Shown here: positions 27,590 to 36,651 of the stretch, piece by piece | Position numbering within the stretch: position 1 is the stretch's first letter | How the letters are laid out: every line of letters begins with the position of its first letter | Assembly: GCF_018598175.1 (NCBI RefSeq) | Contig: NZ_JAHESE010000001.1 | Coordinates: 248,001 to 312,000 of the forward strand | Direction: 5' to 3' | DNA: 64,000 bases | From: Dawidia cretensis | GTDB taxonomy: Bacteria > Bacteroidota > Bacteroidia > Cytophagales > Cyclobacteriaceae | Made by a program: the position numbers and the translations under genes | Notes under the pieces: generated by a model | The model's input: the letters and a program-made list of their open reading frames with translations, nothing else | Databases searched by the model: none | What the model was told of the DNA's origin: nothing

Positions 27590-28780
27590 ATGAATATCGC
27601 CATGCTCGGCTCCGGATTTATCGGCAGATTTTATGCTGACTCCATGCAAGGTTACCGGAGCAAAGACAAAGTCGTCACCATCTATTCGCGCCGCGAAGAG
27701 AGTGCCAAAAAATTTGCCACCGACTACAAAGTGGCCTTTACTACCACCAACATGGAAGCGGCCATCAACCGCCCCGAAGTAGACGTCGTTTGCATCGCAC
27801 TGCCCAACAATCTCCACGAGGAAGCGGTCATGCTCTGCTGCAAACACAAGAAAGCCGTAATCACCACCAAGCCGCTCGGCCGCAATGCCCAGGAAGCCAA
27901 ACGCATGCTGGAAGCCGTAGAAAAAGCCGGCATCTTCAACGGCTACCTCGAAGACCTCGTATATACTCCCAAGTTCATCAAAGCGCTGGAGAGCGTTAAG
28001 AACGGCGCACTCGGCCGCATCCTGTGGGCGAAGTCGCGCGAAACGCACCCTGGCCCGCACAGCGATTGGTTCTGGGACATCGAGCAAGCCGGGGGTGGAT
28101 GTATCCTCGACCTGGGCTGCCACTGCGTAGAGATCACACGTAGCTATATCGGCAAAGACATCAAACCGGTAGAAGTAATGTGCTGGGCAGACACACAAGT
28201 AAAACCCATCGACGCCGAAGACCACGCCATCGGCCTGGTAAAATACGAGAACGGCGCCATCGGCCAGTTTGAAGTGAGCTGGACATTCCGCGGTGGCCTT
28301 GATTTACGCGATGAAGTAATGGGTAGCGAAGGCACCATCTGGATCAACAGTTTTTTACGAACCGGCTTCGACATGTTTACCACCGGCAAAGGCGCCGACT
28401 ATGTAGCAGAAAAAGCCGAAAGCAACACAGGCTGGCTCTTCCCAGTAGGGGATGAGTTGAACGAGCTTGGCTACAATCACATGTTCATGGACATGTTTGA
28501 CTCCATGGAAAAGGGCGTAGCCCCGAAAGAAACTTTCTACGATGGCTATGTAGTAAACTCCATCCTGGATTCAGCCTATCGCTCCGCCAAAAGCAAGCAA
28601 TGGGAGCCCGTAAACCTCGATATCTGGCGCGGTAAAACCGGCGTAACAAAAGACGGCCACTTAACCGAGTACGACGCCGACCACTACCTGGTAAAAGAAG
28701 AAGTAACTCACTACGGCGCCAAAAAAGTCATCATCAAAAACAAAACCACCGGCAAGATCTCCGAAAAGACAATAGCGTAA
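27590..28780 (+). CDS. Gfo/Idh/MocA-family NAD(P)-dependent oxidoreductase
   Basis: A 396-residue sugar/polyol dehydrogenase-like protein. The N-terminal Rossmann fold begins NIAMLGSGFIGRFYADSM; the EKP-type motif is TTKPLGRN, retaining the Lys. The catalytic-domain segment GGGCILDLGCHCVEI provides the conserved Asp and His. It is the second gene of a pair with the MFS permease (21 nt apart) and is followed by a bidirectional terminator. The substrate is unknown; inositol- or glucose-type compounds are typical. Confidence 0.9.
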   Translation: MNIAMLGSGFIGRFYADSMQGYRSKDKVVTIYSRREESAKKFATDYKVAFTTTNMEAAINRPEVDVVCIALPNNLHEEAVMLCCKHKKAVITTKPLGRNAQEAKRMLEAVEKAGIFNGYLEDLVYTPKFIKALESVKNGALGRILWAKSRETHPGPHSDWFWDIEQAGGGCILDLGCHCVEITRSYIGKDIKPVEVMCWADTQVKPIDAEDHAIGLVKYENGAIGQFEVSWTFRGGLDLRDEVMGSEGTIWINSFLRTGFDMFTTGKGADYVAEKAESNTGWLFPVGDELNELGYNHMFMDMFDSMEKGVAPKETFYDGYVVNSILDSAYRSAKSKQWEPVNLDIWRGKTGVTKDGHLTEYDADHYLVKEEVTHYGAKKVIIKNKTTGKISEKTIA

Positions 28781-28843
28781 TATCAATACGCAGCACACCA
28801 TGGCCGCAGTCATCAGACTGCCTTGGAGAAAGGTTTTAAAAAC

Positions 28844-28870
28844 AAAGAGGCTCCAATTAGGAGCCTCTTT
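28844..28870. terminator. Bidirectional terminator, left member of a related pair
   Basis: Perfect 11-bp stem AAAGAGGCTCC / GGAGCCTCTTT with an AATTA loop. It lies between the plus-strand dehydrogenase and the minus-strand AhpD-like gene; on the minus strand it is followed by a GTTTTTAAAA run. Its sequence matches the hairpin at 32080-32106 in 24 of 27 positions. Confidence 0.88.
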
Positions 28871-28897
28871 CTACTTATCTGGCGCAGTCAAAAAATG

Positions 28898-29332
28898 CTA
28901 CGCCGGAACCAACTTAGTAGCAATCCCAATCCTATTCCACACATTAATAGTAATAATCGCCAGGATAACCTGCGCCAGATATACCTCCTCCAACACCTTA
29001 GCCGCCTGCTCATAAGTCTCATCGCTGACGTGCCCACTAATCAACGTCACCTCCTCCGTCAAAGCCAGTATCGCCCGCTCCTCATCAGAGAAAAAAGTCG
29101 TATCACGCCAGGCATTCAGCGCATAAATACGCTGCTCCGTCTCACCCGCCTTACGCGCCTCCTTCGTATGCATGTCAATACAAAAAGCACACCCATTTAT
29201 CTGAGAAGCCCGTATCTTAATCAGATCCTTATGCTTTTTTGTCAACGTCGTGCTCTCAATAAACTTCTCCAGACCAAGCACAGCATTATACCCAGCCGGC
29301 GCAACCTTGTCAATTCGAATTCTCGTTTTCAT
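28898..29332 (-). CDS. AhpD-like carboxymuconolactone decarboxylase family protein
   Basis: A 144-residue all-helical protein with the redox motif NGCAFCIDMHTKEARKAGE, i.e. the CxxC and downstream His of AhpD-type peroxidase-related proteins. Such proteins act as thiol-dependent peroxidases or partners of peroxiredoxins. It follows the azoreductase gene by 14 nt, so azoR-ahpD-like form an operon directed away from the MocR-type regulator. Base composition here looks more AT-rich than the flanks, by eye. Confidence 0.9.
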   Translation of the reverse strand: MKTRIRIDKVAPAGYNAVLGLEKFIESTTLTKKHKDLIKIRASQINGCAFCIDMHTKEARKAGETEQRIYALNAWRDTTFFSDEERAILALTEEVTLISGHVSDETYEQAAKVLEEVYLAQVILAIITINVWNRIGIATKLVPA

Positions 29333-29346
29333 ATATGATCTATTTA

Positions 29347-29988
29347 TTATACTAGTTCCATTTCAATCAACCCGCGCACACGTTCATACGACTGCGCTAT
29401 TACATCCTTAAGCCTGTCCCTATCAGAAGACTCCCCATCAATAACAATCACATGAACATGGCTGATACCAATGATCGCAAACACAGTTTTTAAGTAAGTG
29501 CTCTGAAAGTTCATATGCTCATTATACCCACCCTTCTCATATCCCTGCGACCCCCGGGAAAGCAGAAGAACCAACGTCTTATTTTGCAACAACCCGACAT
29601 AAGGATTCAACGGATTAGCCGGATTCAGCTTCCACGTTTCATTCACCCGCATAATCTGATCGATATAGGCTTTGAGCGTACTCGGGATAGACCAGTTATA
29701 CATAGGCGAGCCCAAAACAATAACATCTGCTTCCTGTAGCTCAGCAATGTAAATGTCACTGGTCCGCAACGACTCTATCTCGTCTGCAGACCTGGCCGCC
29801 GCCGGCTTAAACGCCGCAGCAATCCATTGCTCGTCAATATGCGGTACATGCACATTTCCCAGGTCGCGAAATTTGATCGCGGTCTTGCCATGCATATTTT
29901 CCCAATGCTCAACAAACGCAGCCGTAAGCTTCCTGCTTTGCGAACGAAGCATCCGCGCACTCGAGTTAATGACCAATAATTTCTTCAC
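29347..29988 (-). CDS. azoR: FMN-dependent NADH-azoreductase
   Basis: A 213-residue flavodoxin-fold quinone/azo reductase. It starts (V)KKLLVINSSARMLRSQSRKL, and the FMN-binding loop is GSPMYNWSIPSTLKAYIDQIMR, followed by LLSRGSQGYEKGG. The frame is open back to a TTG at 30006, but that codon lies inside the minus-strand -7 box (30004-30011), so the GTG at 29988 is preferred. It reduces quinones or azo compounds with NADH. It is divergent from the MocR regulator across 76 bp with overlapping promoters, implying control by it. Confidence 0.92.
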   Translation of the reverse strand: MKKLLVINSSARMLRSQSRKLTAAFVEHWENMHGKTAIKFRDLGNVHVPHIDEQWIAAAFKPAAARSADEIESLRTSDIYIAELQEADVIVLGSPMYNWSIPSTLKAYIDQIMRVNETWKLNPANPLNPYVGLLQNKTLVLLLSRGSQGYEKGGYNEHMNFQSTYLKTVFAIIGISHVHVIVIDGESSDRDRLKDVIAQSYERVRGLIEMELV

Positions 29989-30003
29989 GTCCGTATTTTT
30001 ATT

Positions 30004-30033
30004 CAAAAGTATACGGTCGTTGGGCTACCTTTG
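30004..30033. promoter_or_regulatory. Overlapping divergent promoters of azoR and the MocR regulator
   Basis: On the minus strand TACTTTTG (complement of 30004-30011) and on the plus strand TACCTTTG followed by C (30026-30033) both match TAnnTTTG. Each core lies where the other's -33 region should be, so binding of one regulator here could control both directions. Confidence 0.6.
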
Positions 30034-30064
30034 CAGACCAGATTTTACAAAAGCCACAGCCCAG

Positions 30065-31528
30065 ATGTTGCCCTACAAATCATTGATTCAGATTGACCGG
30101 GATGCGTCCATAGCGTTACACATCCAGGTGTGCAACAATTTTATATCACTGATTACAAAAGGCACACTTTTACCGTCTGACGCCTTACCAAGCTCACGCA
30201 TCCTCGCAGAGCTCATTGGCATTAACCGAAACACAGTAAAGTTGGCGTACGAAGAACTGATCAGTCAGGGTTGGGCGGAATCCATTGAACGCAAAGGTGT
30301 ATTTGTACTTTCTAAACTACCCCTGGTGGCAAAAACCGCACTGCCAGAGAACAATAAATCCGACGGCACCCATCACGCCTTCCAATGGACAAATCACTTC
30401 ACGCACGTTGTACTCAGCAAAAGCCTTCAAAAAACAACGCTCGCCATTGATGACGGTTTTCCGGATGTACGCCTGGCCCCGGTAGATGAGCTTATGCGTG
30501 AATACCGAAGCATCTCTCGGAAATTTTACGGCAAAGGCTTCCTGAAGTACGGCAGCGCCAAAGGATCAGATAAACTTCGTTCGGCAATAGCCCGCTATCT
30601 GTCCGACACCCGGGGTGTAATGACGTCTCCCGATAATATCCTTGTCACAAAAGGCAGTCAGATGGGCATCTACCTGGCAGCGCAACTGCTGCTCCACCCC
30701 GCCGACCACATTGCCGTGGGGCTTTCAAACTACCGCCTGGCCGACGACGTCTTTCGCCACACTGGCGCAAACCTGCTCCGCATTCCCGTAGACGACAAAG
30801 GACTGGACGTCGACCATCTGGAAGAAATTCTTCAGCGCAAAAAGGTAAAAGCGGTATATGTCATACCGCATCACCATCTCCCCACAACCGTCACCATGAG
30901 CAGCGAACGTCGGCTAAAACTCCTGACACTCGCCAAAGAACATCGCTTTGCTATCCTCGAAGACGACTATGATTTTGACTTCCACTACGACAACAAACCA
31001 TACCTACCGTTGGCCAGCATCGATCACAACCAAAACGTGATCTACATCGGCTCCATCTCCAAAACCTTTGCCCCCGCTTTACGCATAGGCTTCATGGTTG
31101 GCCCCACAGCCTTCATCGAAGCCGCGGCATCCCTTCGCGAGCTAATTGACCGCCAGGGCGACACCCTCATGGAAGAATCCTTCGCCGTCATGTTCGACAA
31201 TGGCGAGGTAGACCGGCATTTCCGAAAATCATTAAAGATCTACAAGCAACGCAGAGATCTCTTCTGTCAAATCCTCCAGGCCGATTTCACACAGGAAATA
31301 AAATTCACCACTCCAGAAGGAGGCCTGGCCGTATGGTCAACGTTTCACGAAAAAATAGATCTCACGAAAATATCCGAAGCAGCCTCAAAGAAAGGCCTCT
31401 TCATCGACAACGGAGATTTCTACAAGAACGAAAGCTTTTCCACCAACGCACTAAGAATGGGCTTCGCCTCACTCGACGAACACGAAATAGAAAAAGCCCT
31501 GACAATCCTAAAAAAGATCATCCAATAA
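30065..31528 (+). CDS. MocR/PdxR-type transcriptional regulator (GntR HTH + aminotransferase fold)
   Basis: A 487-residue regulator. Residues 1-80 are a GntR winged helix (ITKGTLLPSDALPSSRILAELIGINRNTVKLAYEELISQGWAES). The rest is a fold-type I aminotransferase domain; the PLP-binding Lys is in YIGSISKTFAPALRIGF and a conserved Asp/Tyr region is in LEDDYDFDFHYD. It would sense PLP adducts or amino compounds and control the divergent azoR operon. The ATG at 30065 starts the conserved N-terminus; the open frame further upstream overlaps azoR. Confidence 0.92.
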   Translation: MLPYKSLIQIDRDASIALHIQVCNNFISLITKGTLLPSDALPSSRILAELIGINRNTVKLAYEELISQGWAESIERKGVFVLSKLPLVAKTALPENNKSDGTHHAFQWTNHFTHVVLSKSLQKTTLAIDDGFPDVRLAPVDELMREYRSISRKFYGKGFLKYGSAKGSDKLRSAIARYLSDTRGVMTSPDNILVTKGSQMGIYLAAQLLLHPADHIAVGLSNYRLADDVFRHTGANLLRIPVDDKGLDVDHLEEILQRKKVKAVYVIPHHHLPTTVTMSSERRLKLLTLAKEHRFAILEDDYDFDFHYDNKPYLPLASIDHNQNVIYIGSISKTFAPALRIGFMVGPTAFIEAAASLRELIDRQGDTLMEESFAVMFDNGEVDRHFRKSLKIYKQRRDLFCQILQADFTQEIKFTTPEGGLAVWSTFHEKIDLTKISEAASKKGLFIDNGDFYKNESFSTNALRMGFASLDEHEIEKALTILKKIIQ

Positions 31529-31586
31529 CCTCTCTGGACCATCCCTTATTTTCAGATTGGCATACTGTACACAAACCACACGACGC

Positions 31587-31594
31587 TAGGTTTG
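31587..31594 (+). promoter_or_regulatory. -7 promoter element of the GNAT gene
   Basis: TAGGTTTG matches TAnnTTTG exactly, 14 nt upstream of the ATG, followed by an A-rich leader. It gives the GNAT gene its own promoter in spite of the preceding MocR gene. Confidence 0.55.
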
Positions 31595-31608
31595 TAAAAA
31601 AAAATGCC

Positions 31609-32049
31609 ATGAACAAAAGCTATCAAATCAGATCCGTCAAAACACCTACTGAAGTTCAGCAATGCTGGGAGGTAGTATCTTTATTACGCCCGCACTTGAA
31701 TAAAAGCAATTGGATTGCCCTGGCTGAAGAAATGATGCAACAGGAGCAATACTTCATAGACGGAATTTTCGACAACGACCAATTCGTTGCCTTCGCCGGC
31801 TACCGCTACATGACCACGCTCCACACGGGAAATTTTATCTATATAGATGACCTCTGTACACTAGAGTCGCATCGCGGCAAAGGACTAGCATCGCTGCTAT
31901 TGGAACATGTAAAATCGATTGCCATAGCAAATAATAAAGATGCCGTTGCACTGGATACAGATTTCACAAATAACGGAGCGCAGAAAGTATACCTCAAAAG
32001 TGGCTTTAAGCTCGCAGCACTTCATCTTTTGTGCGACGTGAGGAAGTAG
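31609..32049 (+). CDS. GNAT-family N-acetyltransferase
   Basis: A 146-residue acetyltransferase. Motif A for acetyl-CoA binding is LESHRGKGLASLLLEHV, preceded by the beta strand FIYIDDLCTL; motif B is AQKVYLKSGFKLAALHL. The ATG at 31609 is chosen because the upstream frame overlaps the MocR gene. Substrate unknown. It is the last gene of the cassette and is followed by the second of the related terminators. Confidence 0.88.
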   Translation: MNKSYQIRSVKTPTEVQQCWEVVSLLRPHLNKSNWIALAEEMMQQEQYFIDGIFDNDQFVAFAGYRYMTTLHTGNFIYIDDLCTLESHRGKGLASLLLEHVKSIAIANNKDAVALDTDFTNNGAQKVYLKSGFKLAALHLLCDVRK

Positions 32050-32079
32050 TCACAATTAGATCAGCGAACGGTTCCAAAA

Positions 32080-32106
32080 AAAGAGGCCCCAATCAGGGGC
32101 CTCTTT
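32080..32106. terminator. Bidirectional terminator, right member of a related pair
   Basis: Perfect 11-bp stem AAAGAGGCCCC / GGGGCCTCTTT with an AATCA loop between convergent GNAT and peptidase genes. It differs from 28844-28870 at three positions, two of which are a compensating base pair, and the flanks (GGTT before, TTTC and TTAT after) are also alike. Confidence 0.88.
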
Positions 32107-32124
32107 CCATTTATAGCTTTATTC

Positions 32125-34290
32125 TTACAAACTCTCCACCACATAATCCACCATCATACTATAAAGATGCAACCGGGTCGGCCCGCCCTGAATACCATGG
32201 TGCTTATCCGGATAATAAAACGACCGAAACTTCTTACCCGCATTAATCAACGCTTCTTGTAAAACAACAGAATTCTGAAAATGCACATTATCATCCCCCG
32301 TACCATGAATCAAGAGAAAGTTCCCCTGCAGATTCTTAGCATACGTAGACGGCGAGTTATCATCATACCCGGAAGCATTCAACTGCGGTGTCTGCTGAAA
32401 CCGTTCCGTATAAATGTTGTCATAAAAGCGCCAGTTCGTAACAGGCGCAACAGCAATCCCCATCTTAAAGACACCCGCGCCCTTTGTCATAGCCAATGAC
32501 GACATATAACCACCAAAGCTCCAACCCCAGATGCCAATCCGGCTCGGATCTATAAACGGAAGGCTCGCCAAATACTTAGCCCCCGCCAGGTGATCCTCCA
32601 ATTCATACTTACCGAGTTGTTTGTACGTAAGTTTCTTAAAATGCTCCCCACGCGCACCCGTACCACGCGGGTCAATGATAGCGACGATATAACCTTTCTG
32701 CACTAATATCTGGTGAAAGATAAAATGGCTACCACCCCAAGAATCAGTCACCTGTTGCGACCCAGGACCACTGTATTGATATACCAGCACCGGATACTTC
32801 TTACTGGCATCAAAGTTACGCGGCTTCAGAAAAAATCCGTCCAGCATCGTGGTACCATCAGCAGCCTTGAATGTGAAGAACTCTTTGCCAGCAAAGCCAT
32901 ACTCTTCCTGCGCCTTAACCAACGCCTCGTTGTTCTCCAGCACCTTCAACACCGCATTACCTTTAGTCTTATACAGGCTCACCACCTGCGGCTTAGCCGC
33001 CTGTGAATAATAGTCGATATAGAACTGATAATCACTGCTCATGTTAATACGGTGAGTGCCCGGAGCAGCCGAAAGACGCGCTTTCTTCTTCCCGTCAAAC
33101 GAGAGCGAGTACAAATAACGCTCACGCGGCGAAACCTCAGTCGAAGTAAAATAAAGCACTTTTCCTTTTTCATCCACACCAACAACATCTGCAATCTCAA
33201 AGTTACCCTGCGTCAACTGACGCACCAGCTTACCGTTCATATCGTACAGATACAGATGCTTATATCCGCTACGCTCGCTGGCATGAATAAACTGCGTGCC
33301 ATTCTCCAGGTACAGCAGGTTGTCAATAAAGTCGAGATCCACATACGTCTCGCTCTTCTCATTCAGCACAATCCGCGATGCACCCGTAGCTGCATTCACA
33401 TGCAAAACATCCAGGCTATTCTGCAGCCGGTTCAAGCGACGCACAGAAAGCAGTTGAGCATCATTCGTCCACTTGATCCGTGGGATATAAATATCTGTTT
33501 CGCCACCAATGTCAGCTTTAACTTTTTGCTTAGACCCTAAGTCGTACACCCAGATTTCGACAATAGAGTTTGCCTCACCCGCCTTAGGATACTTAAAGCG
33601 ATAGTCCGTAGGATACAATGTTTTACCCCACCGCTGCAGATTATACTCATGCACACCAGACTCATCAAAGCGATAATACGCCAGCCTCTTCCCGTCAGGC
33701 GACCAGTGAAAACCATCGACAAAGCTAAATTCCTCCTCATAGACCCAGTCCGTCGTACCGTTAATGATATGGTTGAACTTACCATCCGTAGTCACCTGCA
33801 CCTCCTGCATATCGGCCAACGTCACATAAAACAAATTGTTCTCCCGCACAAACGCCACCTTACTACCATCAGGCGCGAACGCAGCGTAAGATTGTTTGCC
33901 ATTACCTGACAACGGCTTTACCGTCTTCTGTGCAACATCGTATACAAAGTATTGCGCTGTGAACGAATGGCGGTATATACTCTCCACATTCGTCAGCACC
34001 AACACCTTGGTCTCGTCAGCGCTCAACGAATAATCATCGATACGCAGTGCGGGGCTCAGAGCGCCGCCGTCAACGATAGTCTCCACAGGCTGCCCGGTGG
34101 TGACGCTGTACTTAACGACCTTATTGTCTTTTAAAGACGAGTAAAACTGGCCGTTTTTCATCCAGTTAATACCGTACACGGATTTTTGTGCAAACGTATT
34201 CCGCACGGTAAAGTCCTCCACGGCGATCTGGCGCTGTGCGCTGGAGGCGTAGAAGGCTACGACTAAACAACTTATCAGAATCAGTCTCAT
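32125..34290 (-). CDS. S9B dipeptidyl peptidase IV family serine peptidase
   Basis: A 721-residue secreted peptidase with a signal peptide (ending SSAQ). An N-terminal eight-bladed-type beta propeller occupies about residues 60-480; one blade has the DPP IV substrate-binding DWVYEEEF motif (two Glu). The alpha/beta hydrolase domain has the nucleophile Ser in IWGWSFGGYMS near residue 590, Asp in HGTGDDNVH and His in YPDKHHGIQGG. It removes X-Pro or similar dipeptides from peptide N-termini in the periplasm. Single gene between a shared terminator and ypdA. Confidence 0.94.
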   Translation of the reverse strand: MRLILISCLVVAFYASSAQRQIAVEDFTVRNTFAQKSVYGINWMKNGQFYSSLKDNKVVKYSVTTGQPVETIVDGGALSPALRIDDYSLSADETKVLVLTNVESIYRHSFTAQYFVYDVAQKTVKPLSGNGKQSYAAFAPDGSKVAFVRENNLFYVTLADMQEVQVTTDGKFNHIINGTTDWVYEEEFSFVDGFHWSPDGKRLAYYRFDESGVHEYNLQRWGKTLYPTDYRFKYPKAGEANSIVEIWVYDLGSKQKVKADIGGETDIYIPRIKWTNDAQLLSVRRLNRLQNSLDVLHVNAATGASRIVLNEKSETYVDLDFIDNLLYLENGTQFIHASERSGYKHLYLYDMNGKLVRQLTQGNFEIADVVGVDEKGKVLYFTSTEVSPRERYLYSLSFDGKKKARLSAAPGTHRINMSSDYQFYIDYYSQAAKPQVVSLYKTKGNAVLKVLENNEALVKAQEEYGFAGKEFFTFKAADGTTMLDGFFLKPRNFDASKKYPVLVYQYSGPGSQQVTDSWGGSHFIFHQILVQKGYIVAIIDPRGTGARGEHFKKLTYKQLGKYELEDHLAGAKYLASLPFIDPSRIGIWGWSFGGYMSSLAMTKGAGVFKMGIAVAPVTNWRFYDNIYTERFQQTPQLNASGYDDNSPSTYAKNLQGNFLLIHGTGDDNVHFQNSVVLQEALINAGKKFRSFYYPDKHHGIQGGPTRLHLYSMMVDYVVESL

Positions 34291-34403
34291 AAATAGGTTA
34301 ATGGATTTGGTTAATCAGTTATTCAACCACAAGAATAAGAAAGTTACCAGTAAACTCCCTACCGAATTATTTTGAATGGCGATTTCTGCCATCTTTGCCA
34401 ACC

Positions 34404-35390
34404 ATGCAAGACACATACGACCTCATCATTATTGGTGCCGGGCCCATTGGCCTGGCGTGTGGCATAGAAGCCCAGAAAGCGGGGCTGCGTTACCTGATTA
34501 TTGAAAAAGGATGCCTGGTTAATTCGCTATACCACTACCCGCTGAACATGACTTTCTTCTCCACGTCCGACCGGCTGGAGATCGGCGGTGTGCCCTTCGT
34601 TTCCCATCAACCCAAACCCAACCGGGCCGAAGCCCTGGAATACTTTCGCCGTGTAGCCACCAGCTGGGAGCTGAACGTGCACCTGTACGAAGAAGTGTTG
34701 TCAGTAACACACGCCGACAACGGCAACCACCATACCGTCACCACACCCAAAGCGCAATACAACACCAAAGCGCTTATACTCTCGCTGGGCTTTTATGATC
34801 GTCCGTACTTGCTGAATGTACCAGGCGAAGACCTGCCGAAAGTAAAACACTACTACGACGAGCCCCATCCCTACTTCGCACAGAAGATCGTCGTGGTGGG
34901 CGCGGCGAACTCCGCTGTAGACGTGGCCCTCGAAACCTGGCGCAAAGGTGCAGAGGTCACGATGGTGATCCGCGAGAATGGCATCCGCGACAGCGTGAAA
35001 TATTGGGTTAAGCCCGATATCGAAAACCGCATACAGGAAGGATCGATCAAAGCATATTTTCACTCGACCGTCAAAGCCATTACACCCGATGCGGTACAGA
35101 TCATCACCCCCGAGGGGGAGGTGTTAGTGGAAAATGATTTTGTATTAGCGATGACCGGCTACGAACCGCCCTTCGCCTTCATGCGCGACATGGGCATTGC
35201 CTTTCAAGATGATACTTTTCACACACCGGTCTATAACGAAGAGACCATGGAAACCAATGTGCCGGGCCTATACCTGGCGGGCGTAGTATGCGGCGGACTA
35301 AAGACCAACAAATGGTTTATTGAAAACTCGCGCGTACATGCGGAGATGATCATCACCCACCTGCAGAAAACGAAAAAAGCCGCTCAATGA
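34404..35390 (+). CDS. ypdA: YpdA-type FAD/NAD(P)H bacillithiol disulfide reductase
   Basis: A 328-residue flavoprotein of the thioredoxin-reductase-like fold without a CXXC pair. FAD fingerprint: YDLIIIGAGPIGLACGIEA. NADPH fingerprint: KIVVVGAANSAVDVALETWRKGA. The segment NSLYHYPLNMTFFSTSDRLEIGGVPF is typical of YpdA/Bdr, which reduces bacillithiol disulfide in Firmicutes and Bacteroidota. The ATG at 34404 is preferred to a TTG three codons earlier. A CATCTTTG box ends 6 nt before the ATG. The last codons form the left arm of a bidirectional terminator. Confidence 0.88.
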   Translation: MQDTYDLIIIGAGPIGLACGIEAQKAGLRYLIIEKGCLVNSLYHYPLNMTFFSTSDRLEIGGVPFVSHQPKPNRAEALEYFRRVATSWELNVHLYEEVLSVTHADNGNHHTVTTPKAQYNTKALILSLGFYDRPYLLNVPGEDLPKVKHYYDEPHPYFAQKIVVVGAANSAVDVALETWRKGAEVTMVIRENGIRDSVKYWVKPDIENRIQEGSIKAYFHSTVKAITPDAVQIITPEGEVLVENDFVLAMTGYEPPFAFMRDMGIAFQDDTFHTPVYNEETMETNVPGLYLAGVVCGGLKTNKWFIENSRVHAEMIITHLQKTKKAAQ

Positions 35391-35401
35391 GCGGCTTTTT
35401 T
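35373..35401. terminator. Bidirectional terminator overlapping the end of ypdA
   Basis: A 13-bp stem AAAAAAGCCGCTC / GAGCGGCTTTTTT with an AAT loop serves convergent ypdA and the GldJ-like gene. It starts inside the ypdA coding sequence and includes its stop codon. Confidence 0.92.
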
Positions 35402-35424
35402 AATATCGTTGTTGTTACGAGTTC

Positions 35425-36651
35425 TTAGTAGTTCGAACCGGCACGGATCATCGCGCAACGGAACCCTACAGTAGCCGTAGCAGAGTCCTGATCCAGGAAG
35501 CGACGTGTACCGGGTGACATCCAGTAGGCTACGTCTTTCCACGAACCGCCTTTGAATACGCGGGCCTTGTCGGTAATAAGTGACGTGAAAGATTCAGGAT
35601 TCTTGTCAGCGTCGCTGTTGTAACCTGCAGAAGGATCGAGGAAGCCGTCACGACGGATCGGGTTCAGATCGTCGAAGTCTTGATAAGTAGTAGGACGGTA
35701 GATGTCTTGCACCCACTCGCTTACGTTACCCGCCATGTTATACAGACCGTAGTCGTTCGGAGGGAATTCGTAGATGTACGAAGTGATCAGCGCACCGTCG
35801 TTCAAACGACCGGCAATACCGGCATAGTCACCACGACCGCGTTTGAAGTTCGCCAGCATAAAGCCCATCTGCTTACCATAGGGGTTACGCACAGCGTGAC
35901 CATCCCAAGGGTAAATGCGTTGGTGGGTTTGCATTTCTTCCAGCCACTGTGTCCCGATGAGGGCTTGAGCAGCGTACTCCCATTCTGCTTCTGTCGGCAG
36001 GCGATAAGCCGGAACAACGACACCGGATTCCAGGGGAATGCGGCCATCGCTTTCAGCGTATTCTTCACCAGCGTTTTCAGCCAGTTTAATGTTTACAGCG
36101 CGGGTTCTCCATACAGCGTATTTGCTGGCCTGGTTCCAGGTTATACCCACGACAGGGAAATAACGGAAGCCCGGGTAACGCAGGTAGTGATCCACGTACG
36201 GATCGTTGAAGGCCAGTTTACCTACCCACACCGAAGTGTCGGGAAGGGCCGCCTGGTATGCTTCCTGCGATGAATCCTTTGCCAGGTAGTGCATGTACTC
36301 CAACCAGTGAATATTAGCGATCTCCGTTTCGTCCATATAGAATGAAGCCACGGAAACAGTTCTCTCAATATTGTCGCGATACGACATAACATCTTCCTCG
36401 AACGAGCCCATCACAGCACGGCCACCTTCGATGAATACCATGTTCGGGGCATCTGGCTGGCCTTCGTAAGGATTGACCATAAAGCCGCCCTGATCTTCGT
36501 CATTATAAGCAAGGCCTGTAGCCGAACTCATCTGACCGGGGTTTTGGGCTGTAGGCTTGCCGCCTTTGCCTCCAAAAAGTGAGCAGGAAGACAGCGCCAC
36601 TGACCCTCCGGCTACGAACAAAAGAACCCTGAAAGAATACTTTATTTTCAT
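35425..36651 (-). CDS. gldJ: GldJ-like gliding motility lipoprotein (SUMF1/FGE fold)
   Basis: A 408-residue lipoprotein (signal ending VALSSC). The mature part is a formylglycine-generating-enzyme-like fold: PNMVFIEGGRAVMGS, ASFYMDETEIANIHWLEYMHYL, YRLPTEAEWEYAAQA, NMAGNVSEWVQDIYRP and RVFKGGSWKDVAYW. The combination LPDTSVW...LRYPGFRYFPVVGITWNQASKYAVWRT resembles GldJ, needed for gliding and type IX secretion in Bacteroidota; GldK-type paralogues are the alternative. No other gld or sprA gene lies within the window. It is probably an outer membrane/periplasmic structural protein, not an enzyme. Confidence 0.75.
   Translation of the reverse strand: MKIKYSFRVLLFVAGGSVALSSCSLFGGKGGKPTAQNPGQMSSATGLAYNDEDQGGFMVNPYEGQPDAPNMVFIEGGRAVMGSFEEDVMSYRDNIERTVSVASFYMDETEIANIHWLEYMHYLAKDSSQEAYQAALPDTSVWVGKLAFNDPYVDHYLRYPGFRYFPVVGITWNQASKYAVWRTRAVNIKLAENAGEEYAESDGRIPLESGVVVPAYRLPTEAEWEYAAQALIGTQWLEEMQTHQRIYPWDGHAVRNPYGKQMGFMLANFKRGRGDYAGIAGRLNDGALITSYIYEFPPNDYGLYNMAGNVSEWVQDIYRPTTYQDFDDLNPIRRDGFLDPSAGYNSDADKNPESFTSLITDKARVFKGGSWKDVAYWMSPGTRRFLDQDSATATVGFRCAMIRAGSNY

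Noticed and set aside
29989-30006. TTG start at 30006 for azoR
   Set aside because: It lies within the minus-strand -7 box, so it would not be on the transcript.
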